Source: Gordonia aichiensis NBRC 108223
GTDB lineage: Bacteria; Actinomycetota; Actinomycetes; Mycobacteriales; Mycobacteriaceae
NCBI RefSeq assembly: GCF_000332975.1
Contig: NZ_BANR01000029.1
Span: 1-48,174 of the forward strand
DNA length: 48,174 bases
Reading direction: 5' to 3'
In this document: piece by piece, positions 1 to 8,348 of the stretch
Position numbering within the stretch: the first letter of the stretch is position 1
Layout: the number at the start of each line of letters is the position of its first letter
Notes under the pieces: model-generated
Seen by the model: the letters and a program-made list of their open reading frames with translations, nothing else
Database searches by the model: none
Told to the model about the DNA's origin: nothing
Position numbers and translations under genes: made by a program

Positions 1-1091
1 AGGCTGACGCTGAGGTGGTGGCGCAGGCAGCCGCACGTGATCAACGCTCACAAGCCCAACGCAACCATGATGCCGTATCAGCGTTGCTGTCGCAGGTGGT
101 TGATGCCGGTGTACTCGGCCGCTCACATCGTGGCCTGCCGATCCAGGTCATCGCCACCACCACCCTGGCCGAGCTGCAGGCACAGGCCGGGATCGCGCAG
201 ACCGCATCCGGCACCCTGTTACCGATCCCGGATCTGATCGCGATGGCCGCGCACTCGGCGAGCGGGGTGCAACCGTTCCTGGCGGTGTTCGCCGAGCACA
301 CCAGCGTGCCCTTGTATTTGGGGCGGTCGAAACGACTCGCCTCGCAGGGACAACGGTTGGCGTCGTTCGCGTCGGCGGGTGGGCGGATGTGTTCAGCACC
401 CGGTTGTACCCAACCAGCCAGCCGGGTGGCGATGCACCACGCCGCCAAGGACTGGGCCCAGGGTGGGCGCACCGACATCGACCAGTTGGCCCCCGCCTGC
501 GATGTGCACAACAACCGGGTCGGACCCAAGCCCGGCCAGTACACGACCCGCATCATCACCGACGGCCCCGACACCGGACGCGTCGCCTGGCGGTTGAACA
601 CCGCGCCCGGCATGCCACCCAACCCCGAACACATCAACCGCGCCGCGGACGTCGCCACCGACTTCCGCGACCACCTCGCCACCACACGCGCCCAAGCGTC
701 TACCGCCGCGGCCGGCACCATCACCCACCTCTCCGACCGACGCCGCCGACACACACGAACAGACACAGATGCTGACACAGGGGCCGATGCTGTCGGTGCT
801 GCTGTGCGGGAGAGTGTCGATCGCGGCGACGTGACCGCGTCGGCCGGTCGGAGTGGAGGACGTGGCAATCCCGGCAACCCGGCGACGCCCACAGCGATCA
901 GCGTCGTCGATCACCGACTCCTGACAACGCTGCTCGACACCACACCCGAGCACGCCGATGACCGGCGCGTCGACATCACCTGGAACCCGCCCCGACCACT
1001 CGACCTCGACCCCGACCCACCTCCTGGCGGCGATCCACCCGGCGGCGAACCACCCGGCAGCGTCGACCCGCCCCTACCCGACGCCGCCTGA
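1..1091 (+). CDS. DUF222/HNH endonuclease family protein, 5' end outside window
   Basis: The reading frame is open to the left edge, so this is the C-terminal part of a longer protein; the GTG at 15 is probably an internal codon. The visible part has a DUF222 (13E12-repeat type) segment followed by an HNH nuclease core: CSAPGCTQPASRVAMHH supplies a zinc-type Cys pair and catalytic His residues, then DIDQLAPACDVHNNR carries the second Cys and the HNH-like DVHNN. The last 150 residues are low-complexity, rich in Pro, Asp and Arg. DUF222-HNH proteins are abundant, often multicopy, in Gordonia, Rhodococcus and Mycobacterium; their physiological role is not established. A hairpin terminator follows the stop codon. 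Confidence 0.85.
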   Translation, partial: ADAEVVAQAAARDQRSQAQRNHDAVSALLSQVVDAGVLGRSHRGLPIQVIATTTLAELQAQAGIAQTASGTLLPIPDLIAMAAHSASGVQPFLAVFAEHTSVPLYLGRSKRLASQGQRLASFASAGGRMCSAPGCTQPASRVAMHHAAKDWAQGGRTDIDQLAPACDVHNNRVGPKPGQYTTRIITDGPDTGRVAWRLNTAPGMPPNPEHINRAADVATDFRDHLATTRAQASTAAAGTITHLSDRRRRHTRTDTDADTGADAVGAAVRESVDRGDVTASAGRSGGRGNPGNPATPTAISVVDHRLLTTLLDTTPEHADDRRVDITWNPPRPLDLDPDPPPGGDPPGGEPPGSVDPPLPDAA

Positions 1092-1131
1092 CAGACCCGA
1101 CCTGCCCCATCGAGCCACGGACCACCCCACA

Positions 1132-1157
1132 CCCCGCCACCACTCCACGTGGCGGGG
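1132..1157. terminator. Hairpin between convergent genes
   Basis: CCCCGCCAC (1132-1140) and GTGGCGGGG (1149-1157) are perfect inverted arms around an 8-base loop. The hairpin lies between the convergent DUF222/HNH gene (stop at 1091) and the S15 hydrolase gene (stop at 1194), so it may terminate both. There is no clear U-tract, which is usual in actinomycetes. Confidence 0.55.
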
Positions 1158-1193
1158 CACCGGTGGTTGCCCACCTCGTACCCGATGTCAGCC

Positions 1194-3242
1194 TCAGATA
1201 CCAGCCGACACTGGAAGATTCACGAAGCTCGGCTGCGCAGGGTCGAGCATGATGTGCTGTGGTTTCAGGCCCGACTCGTTCAACAGCGGGCGGAGGGGAA
1301 GGCCACGCGGCATGTTCATGGCGAACACGTCGATACGTAGTCGATGACCGGCCGGGATTCGCGCTTCGGTTGGGAGTAGTCCGACGTCGAGGGTGACCGG
1401 CTTGCCCGGCGTGACCCGTTGGCGCGCAGCAAGAGTCATCGTGTACATCGGGTCGATGACATCACCGTTCGGCGCGAACTGCGATTCCGCCCGGTTGTAA
1501 CCCCGCAGCGACGCCATCACCTGGCCCGAACTGATCACCTTCGAGGTCCCGTCTGGTGCGACGTCGTTCAGCGTCGCCGTCCAGTAGCCGTCGGTGGCAT
1601 CCATGACGGTATTGAGGTGCAGGCTGCTGTAGCCCGACACCTGACGGGTGCTGTTCAGCGGAGCTGTGGTGAACGAAAGTGCTCCCCGCTCCGAGGTCCT
1701 TGCATCGTCTGAGCAACCCTGGAACACCGCGGTCAGACCTGCCATCTGCTGGGCGGAGTCACGCGAACACAGCGTCCACAATGTCGGAGATACGGTCATC
1801 GAACCCCGGGCCCCGGTGGCTGCAGGTGTCAGGGTGCCGTCGCCCTGCGCGTGGGGCGCAGTTCCGCTGCGACGGTTCGACAGATACAACCGCTGCCGGG
1901 TCATACCGTCACGCGGGAACTGTGACGCGCTGATCCAGCTGTCGCCCACCTGCTTCAGGTTGACAGGCCCGTACGAGTCGATCCCGTTGTCGATTCCCTT
2001 GAGCCACTTGTCGAACCACGCCTTCTGCAAGACGTCGAGTCGCGGTGGGGTGCCCGGCCGACCCTGCCCGCCACCGATCGTCATGTGGTAGCCGTCGCCC
2101 ATCACCAGCTGTTTACGTCCGGGCGAGAGCGGGATCTTGTTGTACATCCGCACCTCGCTGTTGGTGAACAGATCGAACCACCCGCCGTAGATGAACGTGG
2201 GCGTGGTGATGCGCTCGGCATGGTCTAGCCACGATTGCCGGGGCTCCGAACCGGTTGTCAGTAGGTCCTTCAAATACGGGGGAACCGACGGGATGTCGGG
2301 GGTGGTGAGCCCCGCGATGAGCTCGGGATAGAAGGTCAACGGGTCTTTCACCCTGTCTGCCAGCCACTTCCAGTCGAATGTGCCGTTGAGCATCGATGCG
2401 ACGTTGGGAATCATCTTGGTGCCGTTGACGAGGGTCAGCCACAACGGCAGAAAGCCCGCTCCGAGCGCTCCGCCGGGAGCGACAATATCGCGGATGAGGT
2501 CGCCACCGGGTTCGACGGGGAAGATCGCCTTCAACGCCGCGGGGCGTTTGTTGGCTGCCTGGATCTGATTGATCGCCGAGTACGACACGCCCGCCATGCC
2601 GATCCTGCCGTTCGACCAGCGTTGCTTGGCGGCCCAGTCGATCACCTCGGTGGTGTCCTGCTGCTCACGGCTCTGGAATACGTCCCAGACGCCCTGGGAA
2701 AAGCCGGTACCTCTGACATCGACGACCACCACTGTGTAACCGCTGCGCACCAGATCGAAGTCGGCCGAGAAGTTACGCGTCCCGCCGTCGCTGACGGTTC
2801 TCGCCAACTGGTTGATCCCGTCGATCGGCGTTCCACGCAGATTGATGGCCTTCGCGAGTTGCATCGCGTAGGGGGCAAGAACCGGATGCTGAAGCGCCTC
2901 CGACGCGACGGCGGTCACGAGCTTCGTGTACGGAGTCATGTTCACCACGACGGGTGTACGCGTCGCGACAGCCCTCCCGTGAGCGTTCGCAGGCCGATAG
3001 ACATTGGCGCGGAGCACGGTTCCATCGCTCATGCGAATCGGGACGTCCCATTGGGTTGCCACACCGGCGTACGGATGGGCGCCGTCGTGTGACGCCTGCC
3101 AGCGTGCTGCCGCCCGACCGCCGTCGGGCGTCGACGCGTCCGCGACACCCGGCCCGGCCAACACCAGCACCGCCGCCGAGAGCACGGCGATCACCGCACC
3201 CCACCCCGTCGAACCTGACACACTTCGCAACCGACCGACCAC
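1194..3242 (-). CDS. Secreted CocE/NonD-type hydrolase (peptidase S15 family)
   Basis: Alpha/beta-hydrolase of the X-Pro dipeptidyl-peptidase/cocaine-esterase family, about 682 residues. Seen: an N-terminal signal-like segment (WGAVIAVLSAAVLVLAG followed by an Ala-rich cleavage region), the PVRMSDGT-like entry to the catalytic domain (here PIRMSDGTVLRANVYRP), the nucleophile motif GMAGVSYSA, a likely acid in YGGWFDLF, a likely catalytic His in GDGYHMT, and a C-terminal jelly-roll domain typical of the family. An upstream GTG at 3356 is possible, but the GTG at 3242 puts the hydrophobic segment within 30 residues of the start and is preferred. The family cleaves esters, amides or Pro-peptides; the substrate here is unknown. 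It lies downstream of yqgE on the same strand with a gap of about 140 bp. Confidence 0.85.
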   Translation of the reverse strand: MVGRLRSVSGSTGWGAVIAVLSAAVLVLAGPGVADASTPDGGRAAARWQASHDGAHPYAGVATQWDVPIRMSDGTVLRANVYRPANAHGRAVATRTPVVVNMTPYTKLVTAVASEALQHPVLAPYAMQLAKAINLRGTPIDGINQLARTVSDGGTRNFSADFDLVRSGYTVVVVDVRGTGFSQGVWDVFQSREQQDTTEVIDWAAKQRWSNGRIGMAGVSYSAINQIQAANKRPAALKAIFPVEPGGDLIRDIVAPGGALGAGFLPLWLTLVNGTKMIPNVASMLNGTFDWKWLADRVKDPLTFYPELIAGLTTPDIPSVPPYLKDLLTTGSEPRQSWLDHAERITTPTFIYGGWFDLFTNSEVRMYNKIPLSPGRKQLVMGDGYHMTIGGGQGRPGTPPRLDVLQKAWFDKWLKGIDNGIDSYGPVNLKQVGDSWISASQFPRDGMTRQRLYLSNRRSGTAPHAQGDGTLTPAATGARGSMTVSPTLWTLCSRDSAQQMAGLTAVFQGCSDDARTSERGALSFTTAPLNSTRQVSGYSSLHLNTVMDATDGYWTATLNDVAPDGTSKVISSGQVMASLRGYNRAESQFAPNGDVIDPMYTMTLAARQRVTPGKPVTLDVGLLPTEARIPAGHRLRIDVFAMNMPRGLPLRPLLNESGLKPQHIMLDPAQPSFVNLPVSAGI

Positions 3243-3380
3243 CGGGACCCCTGACCGTTGAACGCATTGTGAGACGAACGCGTCGCAGACTATCAGCCCG
3301 CTGTGGCCCAGGTCACTTTCGGCCCCGTAGCCGCGCTCCGTCGCGGACCTCTGCAAGCCCGAACCCGAGCGCGCAAGCGA

Positions 3381-4049
3381 TCAGTTCTGCTCGACGTCGA
3401 TCGGATGCGTCGCGAGCAAGGGCATCGGCCAGGGCTGGCGACGCAGCACGTCGGCCCACACGTCGACGGTCGGAGGAGCCAGGAGATCTCGCGGAAGAGC
3501 CGAGGCCAGCAACCAGCTGTCCTGCGCCAACTCGGCGTCGAGCTGCCCGATCCCCCAGCCTGCGTACCCGGCGAAGATACGGACACCTTCGAGGACTTCT
3601 GCAAGGAGCTCTTCATCCGCGTCAAGGTCGACGAGAACCACTCGACCGTCGACCGGACGCAGCCCCTCGAACGCCTCGATCTCCACGCCGTGTTTCGCGA
3701 CACCGAGGCACAACGCGGCGTCTTGCTTGACCGGCCCCCCGATGAAGAGTGCCTGCGGCGACGCCGCGAGATCGGTCCACTGCGGAAGAATGTTGTGGAC
3801 CGCGGTCTGACTCATCCGGTTGAGGATCACCCCGAGGCTGCCGCCATCGTTGTGCTCGATGACATAGATGACCGAACGGGCGAACGTGGGCTCGGTCAGG
3901 TCCGTCGACGCGAGCAGCAACGTACCGGGCCGCACACTGTTTGCCGATTCCATGTCGCGGGCACCGGGGATGCCGCTGCCGCCCTCGGTTCCGTCAGAGT
4001 TCTCGGGTGAGAAATCGTCCGCGCTGTCACCACCCACGGTGACCATCAT
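3381..4049 (-). CDS. YqgE/UPF0301 (DUF179) family protein
   Basis: A 222-residue protein that matches the AlgH/YqgE fold family. Diagnostic segments are RPGTLLLASTDLTEPTF, SVIYVIEHNDGGSLGVILNR, FIGGPVKQDAALCL and FAGYAGWGIGQL. The mycobacterial counterpart is Rv0038, and as there it diverges from an MFS transporter gene (Rv0037c type). The function is not established. Start: the ATG-ATG pair at 4049/4046 leaves a 37-bp divergent spacer to the MFS gene, whereas the longer frame to 4253 would run deep into that gene. An internal ATG at MESANSVRPG would also fit the family's usual N-terminus. The cytoplasmic, soluble character follows from the absence of a signal or membrane segment. Confidence 0.9.
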   Translation of the reverse strand: MMVTVGGDSADDFSPENSDGTEGGSGIPGARDMESANSVRPGTLLLASTDLTEPTFARSVIYVIEHNDGGSLGVILNRMSQTAVHNILPQWTDLAASPQALFIGGPVKQDAALCLGVAKHGVEIEAFEGLRPVDGRVVLVDLDADEELLAEVLEGVRIFAGYAGWGIGQLDAELAQDSWLLASALPRDLLAPPTVDVWADVLRRQPWPMPLLATHPIDVEQN

Positions 4050-4086
4050 CTCATGCCACGTGCGCGCAGGTCGGTACTCTTGATCG

Positions 4087-5481
4087 GTGAGCTCCACTGC
4101 GCGCGACGGCCGTTCCGTGCGTGCTGCGTGGCGCGATCTCCTCGACTCGTTGCGCCGATCGCCCGGGCTCGGGCGGCTGCTCTCCGTACGCCTTGCGAGC
4201 CAATTGACCGATGGCGTGTTCCAGGCGGCACTCGTCGGCGGTGTGCTGTTCAATCCCGAGCGCCATGCCGACCCGCTCGCCGTCGCAGGCGGTATGGCGG
4301 TGCTGCTGCTCCCCTACTCGATCATCGGGCCGTTCGCGGGAGCACTGCTCGACCACTGGGATCGTCGAGCGGTTCTGTTGTACGCCAACCTGATTCGCGG
4401 TCTGATGATCACCCTGGTCGCAGTGGCCATTGCGACCGGGAGTCCCGACAGCGTCGTGCTGATCGGCGCGCTCGCAGTGACCGGCGCCAGCCGCTTCGTC
4501 GCGTCCGGATTGTCGGCAGGACTTCCCCACGTCGCGTCGCAGGACGTCATTGTCGCGACCAACGCACTGTTCACGACTCTCGGCGGCTTCATGTTGTCGG
4601 TGGGTGCCGTCCTCGCGATGGGGGTACGCCTCCTCGCAGGCTCCGACAACACAGGCAGCGCGACGACCATGATTGCGGCTGTCGTGATCGCAATTGTCGC
4701 GGCGTTCCTGGCGCGGGGCTTTCCGCGCCTCCAACTCGGTCCCGACCATCCCGACGATCCCGGCCGGTCTGCGGTGCACGCTGTCGCCGTCGGTCTGCAG
4801 CACGGTGCGATCGCCGTCGCGCGCTGTAGGCCGGTGGCCGCCGCGCTGTCGGCGATCGGCGCGCACCGCGTGGTGTTCGGCATCAACACGCTGATGCTGC
4901 TCGTCCTCGCGCGGCATTCGGGATCGGGCGACGGCCTCGACCGTGTCGGCGCCGTCGTCGCGTGCACCGCGGCAGGCGCGTTGGCCGCAGCCTTCATCAC
5001 GCCGGTCGCCGTCGACCGGTTCGGCCGCAAGGCGACGCTCATCACCGCGCTGTCGGTCGGAGCCGTCGCCGAGGTGTCGTTGTTGTCGTTCGCGCCCGTC
5101 GTCTTCTGTATCTGCGCGGTCGTACTCGGGCTCATCGGACAGGTCGCGAAGCTGTGCGGCGACGTGTCGATGCAGGTCGACATCGACGACGCCGTCCGAG
5201 GCCAGGTCTTCTCAGTTCAGGACGCAGTCTTCAACATCGCTTATGTCGCGGCGATCGCCATCGCCGCCACCACGATCGCGCCCGATGGCCGGACCCCCGC
5301 GCTCGTCGTCGTCGCCGTGCTGATCTATGTGGCGGGTATCGTCGTCGTGCGTCTGGTGCATCCCGGGCGCGACGAGCTGCTCGGTGCGAGCCACCATGCC
5401 GCGGAGCACCCGCGCGACGAACGTCAGCCAGAACAGCACTCCGACTCTCACCTCCCGAACTCAGGCGCGTCGGCACCGTAG
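4087..5481 (+). CDS. MFS transporter (Rv0037c type)
   Basis: A 464-residue polytopic membrane protein with about 12 hydrophobic segments and major-facilitator features: SVRLASQLTDGVFQAAL in the first helix, GPFAGALLDHWDRRAVLLYANLIR as the loop 2-3 motif A region, and FGRKATLITAL for the equivalent loop of the second half. The GTG at 4087 is used as the start, 37 bp from the divergent yqgE start. The C-terminus is a His/Asp/Glu-rich cytoplasmic tail. The last 34 bp overlap the convergent Asp-rich repeat gene. The substrate is unknown. Mycobacterial orthologues also sit divergent to the UPF0301 gene, so this is core-genome context. Confidence 0.88.
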   Translation: MSSTARDGRSVRAAWRDLLDSLRRSPGLGRLLSVRLASQLTDGVFQAALVGGVLFNPERHADPLAVAGGMAVLLLPYSIIGPFAGALLDHWDRRAVLLYANLIRGLMITLVAVAIATGSPDSVVLIGALAVTGASRFVASGLSAGLPHVASQDVIVATNALFTTLGGFMLSVGAVLAMGVRLLAGSDNTGSATTMIAAVVIAIVAAFLARGFPRLQLGPDHPDDPGRSAVHAVAVGLQHGAIAVARCRPVAAALSAIGAHRVVFGINTLMLLVLARHSGSGDGLDRVGAVVACTAAGALAAAFITPVAVDRFGRKATLITALSVGAVAEVSLLSFAPVVFCICAVVLGLIGQVAKLCGDVSMQVDIDDAVRGQVFSVQDAVFNIAYVAAIAIAATTIAPDGRTPALVVVAVLIYVAGIVVVRLVHPGRDELLGASHHAAEHPRDERQPEQHSDSHLPNSGASAP

Positions 5482-6005
5482 GCCGCGTCGGCGAGACCGT
5501 CTCCGTCGGAGTCGACGAGCACGGTGTCGAAATCGCCGTCACCGTCGGAATCCACGTAGAGCCGACGCCGCGTTCCCGACGCCGACACCTCGGCGTCGAT
5601 CTTGCCGTCTCCGTCGAGGTCGAGCCGCCCGGACGACGGTTGGCGACCTGCGCGCGGTAACGGCTCGTCCTCGCCACCGGATTCTGATGCGCCGTCCGTC
5701 TTGCTGCCGTCCACCCCGCCGCCGTCCACCCCGCCCTGATCGACCGCGACATCCCACAGACCGCGGCCCGAGTCGCGATACAGCCGTTCCGGTCGGCCGT
5801 CGTTGTCGACGTCGAGAGCGGCGACATCGGCGCGGCCGTCGCCGTCGACATCCCACAGCGCATCGTCGGCGCGCCCGTCGCCGTCGAAGTCGATACTGAC
5901 CGCGTCGTGTGTGCCATCGGAATCGAGATCGAGATCCGCGCGACTCGACCAGCGGCTCAACGTGCCATCGCCGGGTCCGAACACGTACTCGATCAAGGAA
6001 TCCAC
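5448..6005 (-). CDS. Asp-rich DxDxDG-repeat protein, possible calcium binding
   Basis: A 185-residue acidic protein built from two blocks of DxDxDG-type repeats. The N-terminal block has LDLDSDGTHD, IDFDGDGRADD, WDVDGDGRAD and LDVDNDGRPE; a Gly/Ser/Glu linker follows; the C-terminal block has LDLDGDGKID, VDSDGDGDFD and VDSDGDGLAD. Each repeat has the spacing of an EF-hand-like or thrombospondin-type-3 calcium loop. There is no signal peptide or membrane segment, so it appears cytoplasmic unless exported by a leaderless route. Proteins of this kind are annotated variably in Gordonia and relatives; I do not assign a function. Its 3' end overlaps the convergent MFS gene by 34 bp. The start ATG at 6005 gives MDSLIEYVF. 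Confidence 0.75.
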   Translation of the reverse strand: MDSLIEYVFGPGDGTLSRWSSRADLDLDSDGTHDAVSIDFDGDGRADDALWDVDGDGRADVAALDVDNDGRPERLYRDSGRGLWDVAVDQGGVDGGGVDGSKTDGASESGGEDEPLPRAGRQPSSGRLDLDGDGKIDAEVSASGTRRRLYVDSDGDGDFDTVLVDSDGDGLADAAYGADAPEFGR

Positions 6006-6132
6006 GCGTCATCAGACGTTCTCGAATGCTCTGGGGTTCCATCCCCTGCGATCGATCTCGGCGCGCGCCGCGACTACCCCGTTCGCACTTCCCGCGATCC
6101 TTTCCGAGTTCGTGGCACGGTACGTTTTGTTC

Positions 6133-7224
6133 ATGTATGTGAGCGAGCTGGGAGAGCAGTTCCACCGCGCTCGTCTCGAACCGGCGATCACACATCTCGA
6201 CGCCGCATCGGCCGGGCGATCGTCGAACGCTGTCATCGGGACGGTGTCGGCGCACCTCTGGCGCGAGGCCGAGCGCGGGTCGTATGTCGCGGCCGACGAC
6301 CGCGCCGCCGAGATCGCACGGGACAAACGCGACATCGCGCAACTTATCGGCCACACACCCGACGAACTGACCTACCGCGAGAGCGCTCGTGCCGCACTGC
6401 GCACGCTGCTGACCTCGTGGAGCCTGCCGATGGCGTCGACGGTCTGGGTGGCCAAGAACGAGTTCGGGCCCAATCTCGTGGAGTTCGAGCGGCGCGGCTA
6501 CGCGGTCCGGCCACTCCCCGACGGCGACGTGTACGGGCACGTGGACACCGACGCCCTCGAGAACATGCTGCAGTTCGAGCAGCCCGATTTCATCCACGTC
6601 TGCCATGTCGGCTCCATGTCTGGTGCGGTGCAGCCCGTGGCCCGCATCGTCGAGATCGCACATCAGGTCGGGGTCCCGGTCGTCGCCGACATGGCGCAGG
6701 CCGTCGGTCACGTACCGACGGTCACCGGCGCCGACGTCGTCTATGGCACCAGCCGCAAATGGCTGACCGGCCCGCGCGGCGTCGGGTTCCTTGCCGTACG
6801 CCGTGACTCGCTGCGCCCGGTGGAGGTCGACGCCTCGCAGTCGTTCATCGCGGGCATGCTCGGCCTGGGCGTCGCGGTGTCGGAGGTGCTCCAGATCGGT
6901 CAGCAGCGGGTGTTTCGCGAACTCGCCGGGATCGGCCGGGCCACCCGTGAGCGGCTCGACGGAATCGGCAGTTGGCAGGTCCTCGAGCCGATCGACGAAC
7001 CGTCGGCCATCGTCACCCTCGCCCCGCCGCCGGGCTTCCAGCGTGCCGACGTCCACCAGGCACGCGACAAACTGTTCGAACTCGGACTGCTGGTGACCGC
7101 AGCCGACTCGTGGCGCGCACCGCTGGCCGGCGAGTCGTCAGTACTGCGGATCAGTCCGCACCTCGACGTGACGCGCGAACAACTCGACCGGCTTGCCGAC
7201 GCCCTTCGCACGATGGGTTACTGA
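6133..7224 (+). CDS. EgtE-like PLP-dependent class V aminotransferase-fold enzyme
   Basis: A 363-residue fold-type I PLP enzyme resembling EgtE, the C-S lyase that releases ergothioneine from its sulfoxide conjugate. Similar stretches are HLDAASAGR, AAEIARDKRDIAQLIG, EFGPNLVEFERRGYAVRPLP, VADMAQAVGHVP and GTSRKWLTGPRGVGFLAVR, where Lys209 is the expected Schiff-base lysine and the Asp in VADMAQ binds the pyridine nitrogen. The ATG at 6133 is the best start; the frame is open further upstream, but that part overlaps the divergent repeat gene. No egtA, egtB, egtC or egtD neighbours are seen, so the specific EgtE role is inferred. It could instead be another cysteine desulfurase-like or isopenicillin-epimerase-like enzyme. 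Confidence 0.7.
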   Translation: MYVSELGEQFHRARLEPAITHLDAASAGRSSNAVIGTVSAHLWREAERGSYVAADDRAAEIARDKRDIAQLIGHTPDELTYRESARAALRTLLTSWSLPMASTVWVAKNEFGPNLVEFERRGYAVRPLPDGDVYGHVDTDALENMLQFEQPDFIHVCHVGSMSGAVQPVARIVEIAHQVGVPVVADMAQAVGHVPTVTGADVVYGTSRKWLTGPRGVGFLAVRRDSLRPVEVDASQSFIAGMLGLGVAVSEVLQIGQQRVFRELAGIGRATRERLDGIGSWQVLEPIDEPSAIVTLAPPPGFQRADVHQARDKLFELGLLVTAADSWRAPLAGESSVLRISPHLDVTREQLDRLADALRTMGY

Positions 7225-7375
7225 GCGCGGCGCCCGAGCTATCGAGCGCGGCGCGCAGGTGACCGAACGCCGGACCCGGCGCGCGAGCACTTGCACGATG
7301 CGCTGAAGTCGGTCTGGCGACCCACCGGTGTGACCTGCCCCTTTGCTCCACACCGATGTGTCAGACTGTTTCTCG

Positions 7376-8308
7376 ATGTCTGCGCGCCGAGAGAGCACGA
7401 GCACCGTCGGTCACCTCGCGATCGTTGCCAATCCGACGTCGGGTCACGGTTCGGCACAGCGCGTGCTGGAGGCCGCCACGGCCGTCCTGCGCGGACATGG
7501 CGTCAGCCACGAGGTCCTCATCGGCGACTCCCGCCAGCAGAGCGCACAACTCGCCGAAAGCGCTGCCGAACGCAAGGCGGACGCCCTCGTCGTCGTGGGT
7601 GGTGACGGAACGGTGCAGACTGTTCTGCGCGCTGTCTCCAGTCGCCGGCTGCCCCTCGGCATCATCCCCGCAGGCAGCGGAAACGATGCCGCGCGGATGC
7701 TCGACATCCCCGTCGACGACGTGGCCCGAGCGGTCGGGCTCATTCTCGACGGCCACACCCGTCGAATCGACCTCGGCCGCGCGTCGTTCTCCGACGGCAC
7801 CGAGGAACTGTTCTGCACCATCGCCGCAACGGGATTCGACGCCGCTGTCGCCGAACGTGCCGGGGAGATCTCCTGGCCGAGCGGCCGAGCACTCTTCGCG
7901 CTGGCAGCCCTACGGCAACTACCCAAGCTCAACCGCCACCACTACCAGGTGCGTGTCGACGACGTCGAGGTCGAAACCGACGCCGCATTCACCGCGATCG
8001 CCAACAGTCCGACCTACGGGGCAGGCATGCGGATCGCACCCCACGCCAAGGTCGACGACGGGCTCTTCGACATCGTGATGGGCGCTCACCCCCGCCGCCT
8101 GCCCCGACTCGCACTCCTCCGCGGTTTGGCACAGCTGCTCTACGGCAGCGTCGAGAAGAACCCGCTGTTCACAGACATGCGGGGGCGGGAAGTAGAGCTC
8201 TACTGCGATCCGCAGGCGGATGTGTCGCTCGACGGCGAGATCGTCGGCTCGCTGCCCGGTGTCTTCGACGTCGTCGCCGAGGCCATCGACGTCTTCGCGC
8301 CGCACTGA
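7376..8308 (+). CDS. Diacylglycerol kinase / lipid kinase (DagK/YegS family)
   Basis: A 310-residue lipid kinase of the DAGK catalytic family that transfers phosphate from ATP to diacylglycerol or a related lipid. Seen: IVANPTSGHG near the N-terminus, the nucleotide-binding VVVGGDGTVQTVL, LGIIPAGSGNDAARML, and the C-terminal DVSLDGEIVG that completes the two-domain fold. Length is typical of bacterial DagB/YegS-type enzymes. The start ATG at 7376 (MSARRES) follows a roughly 150-bp intergenic stretch after the EgtE-like gene. It converges on pcnA with a 40-bp spacer. Confidence 0.9.
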   Translation: MSARRESTSTVGHLAIVANPTSGHGSAQRVLEAATAVLRGHGVSHEVLIGDSRQQSAQLAESAAERKADALVVVGGDGTVQTVLRAVSSRRLPLGIIPAGSGNDAARMLDIPVDDVARAVGLILDGHTRRIDLGRASFSDGTEELFCTIAATGFDAAVAERAGEISWPSGRALFALAALRQLPKLNRHHYQVRVDDVEVETDAAFTAIANSPTYGAGMRIAPHAKVDDGLFDIVMGAHPRRLPRLALLRGLAQLLYGSVEKNPLFTDMRGREVELYCDPQADVSLDGEIVGSLPGVFDVVAEAIDVFAPH

Positions 8309-8348
8309 GATCTGGGCACATCTCCGGCAACGCAGACCGGACGGGCGG

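Noticed and set aside
5539..7056. Minus-strand open frame of about 500 codons opposite the EgtE-like gene
   Set aside because: Shadow of the aminotransferase frame, which has the PLP lysine and family segments.
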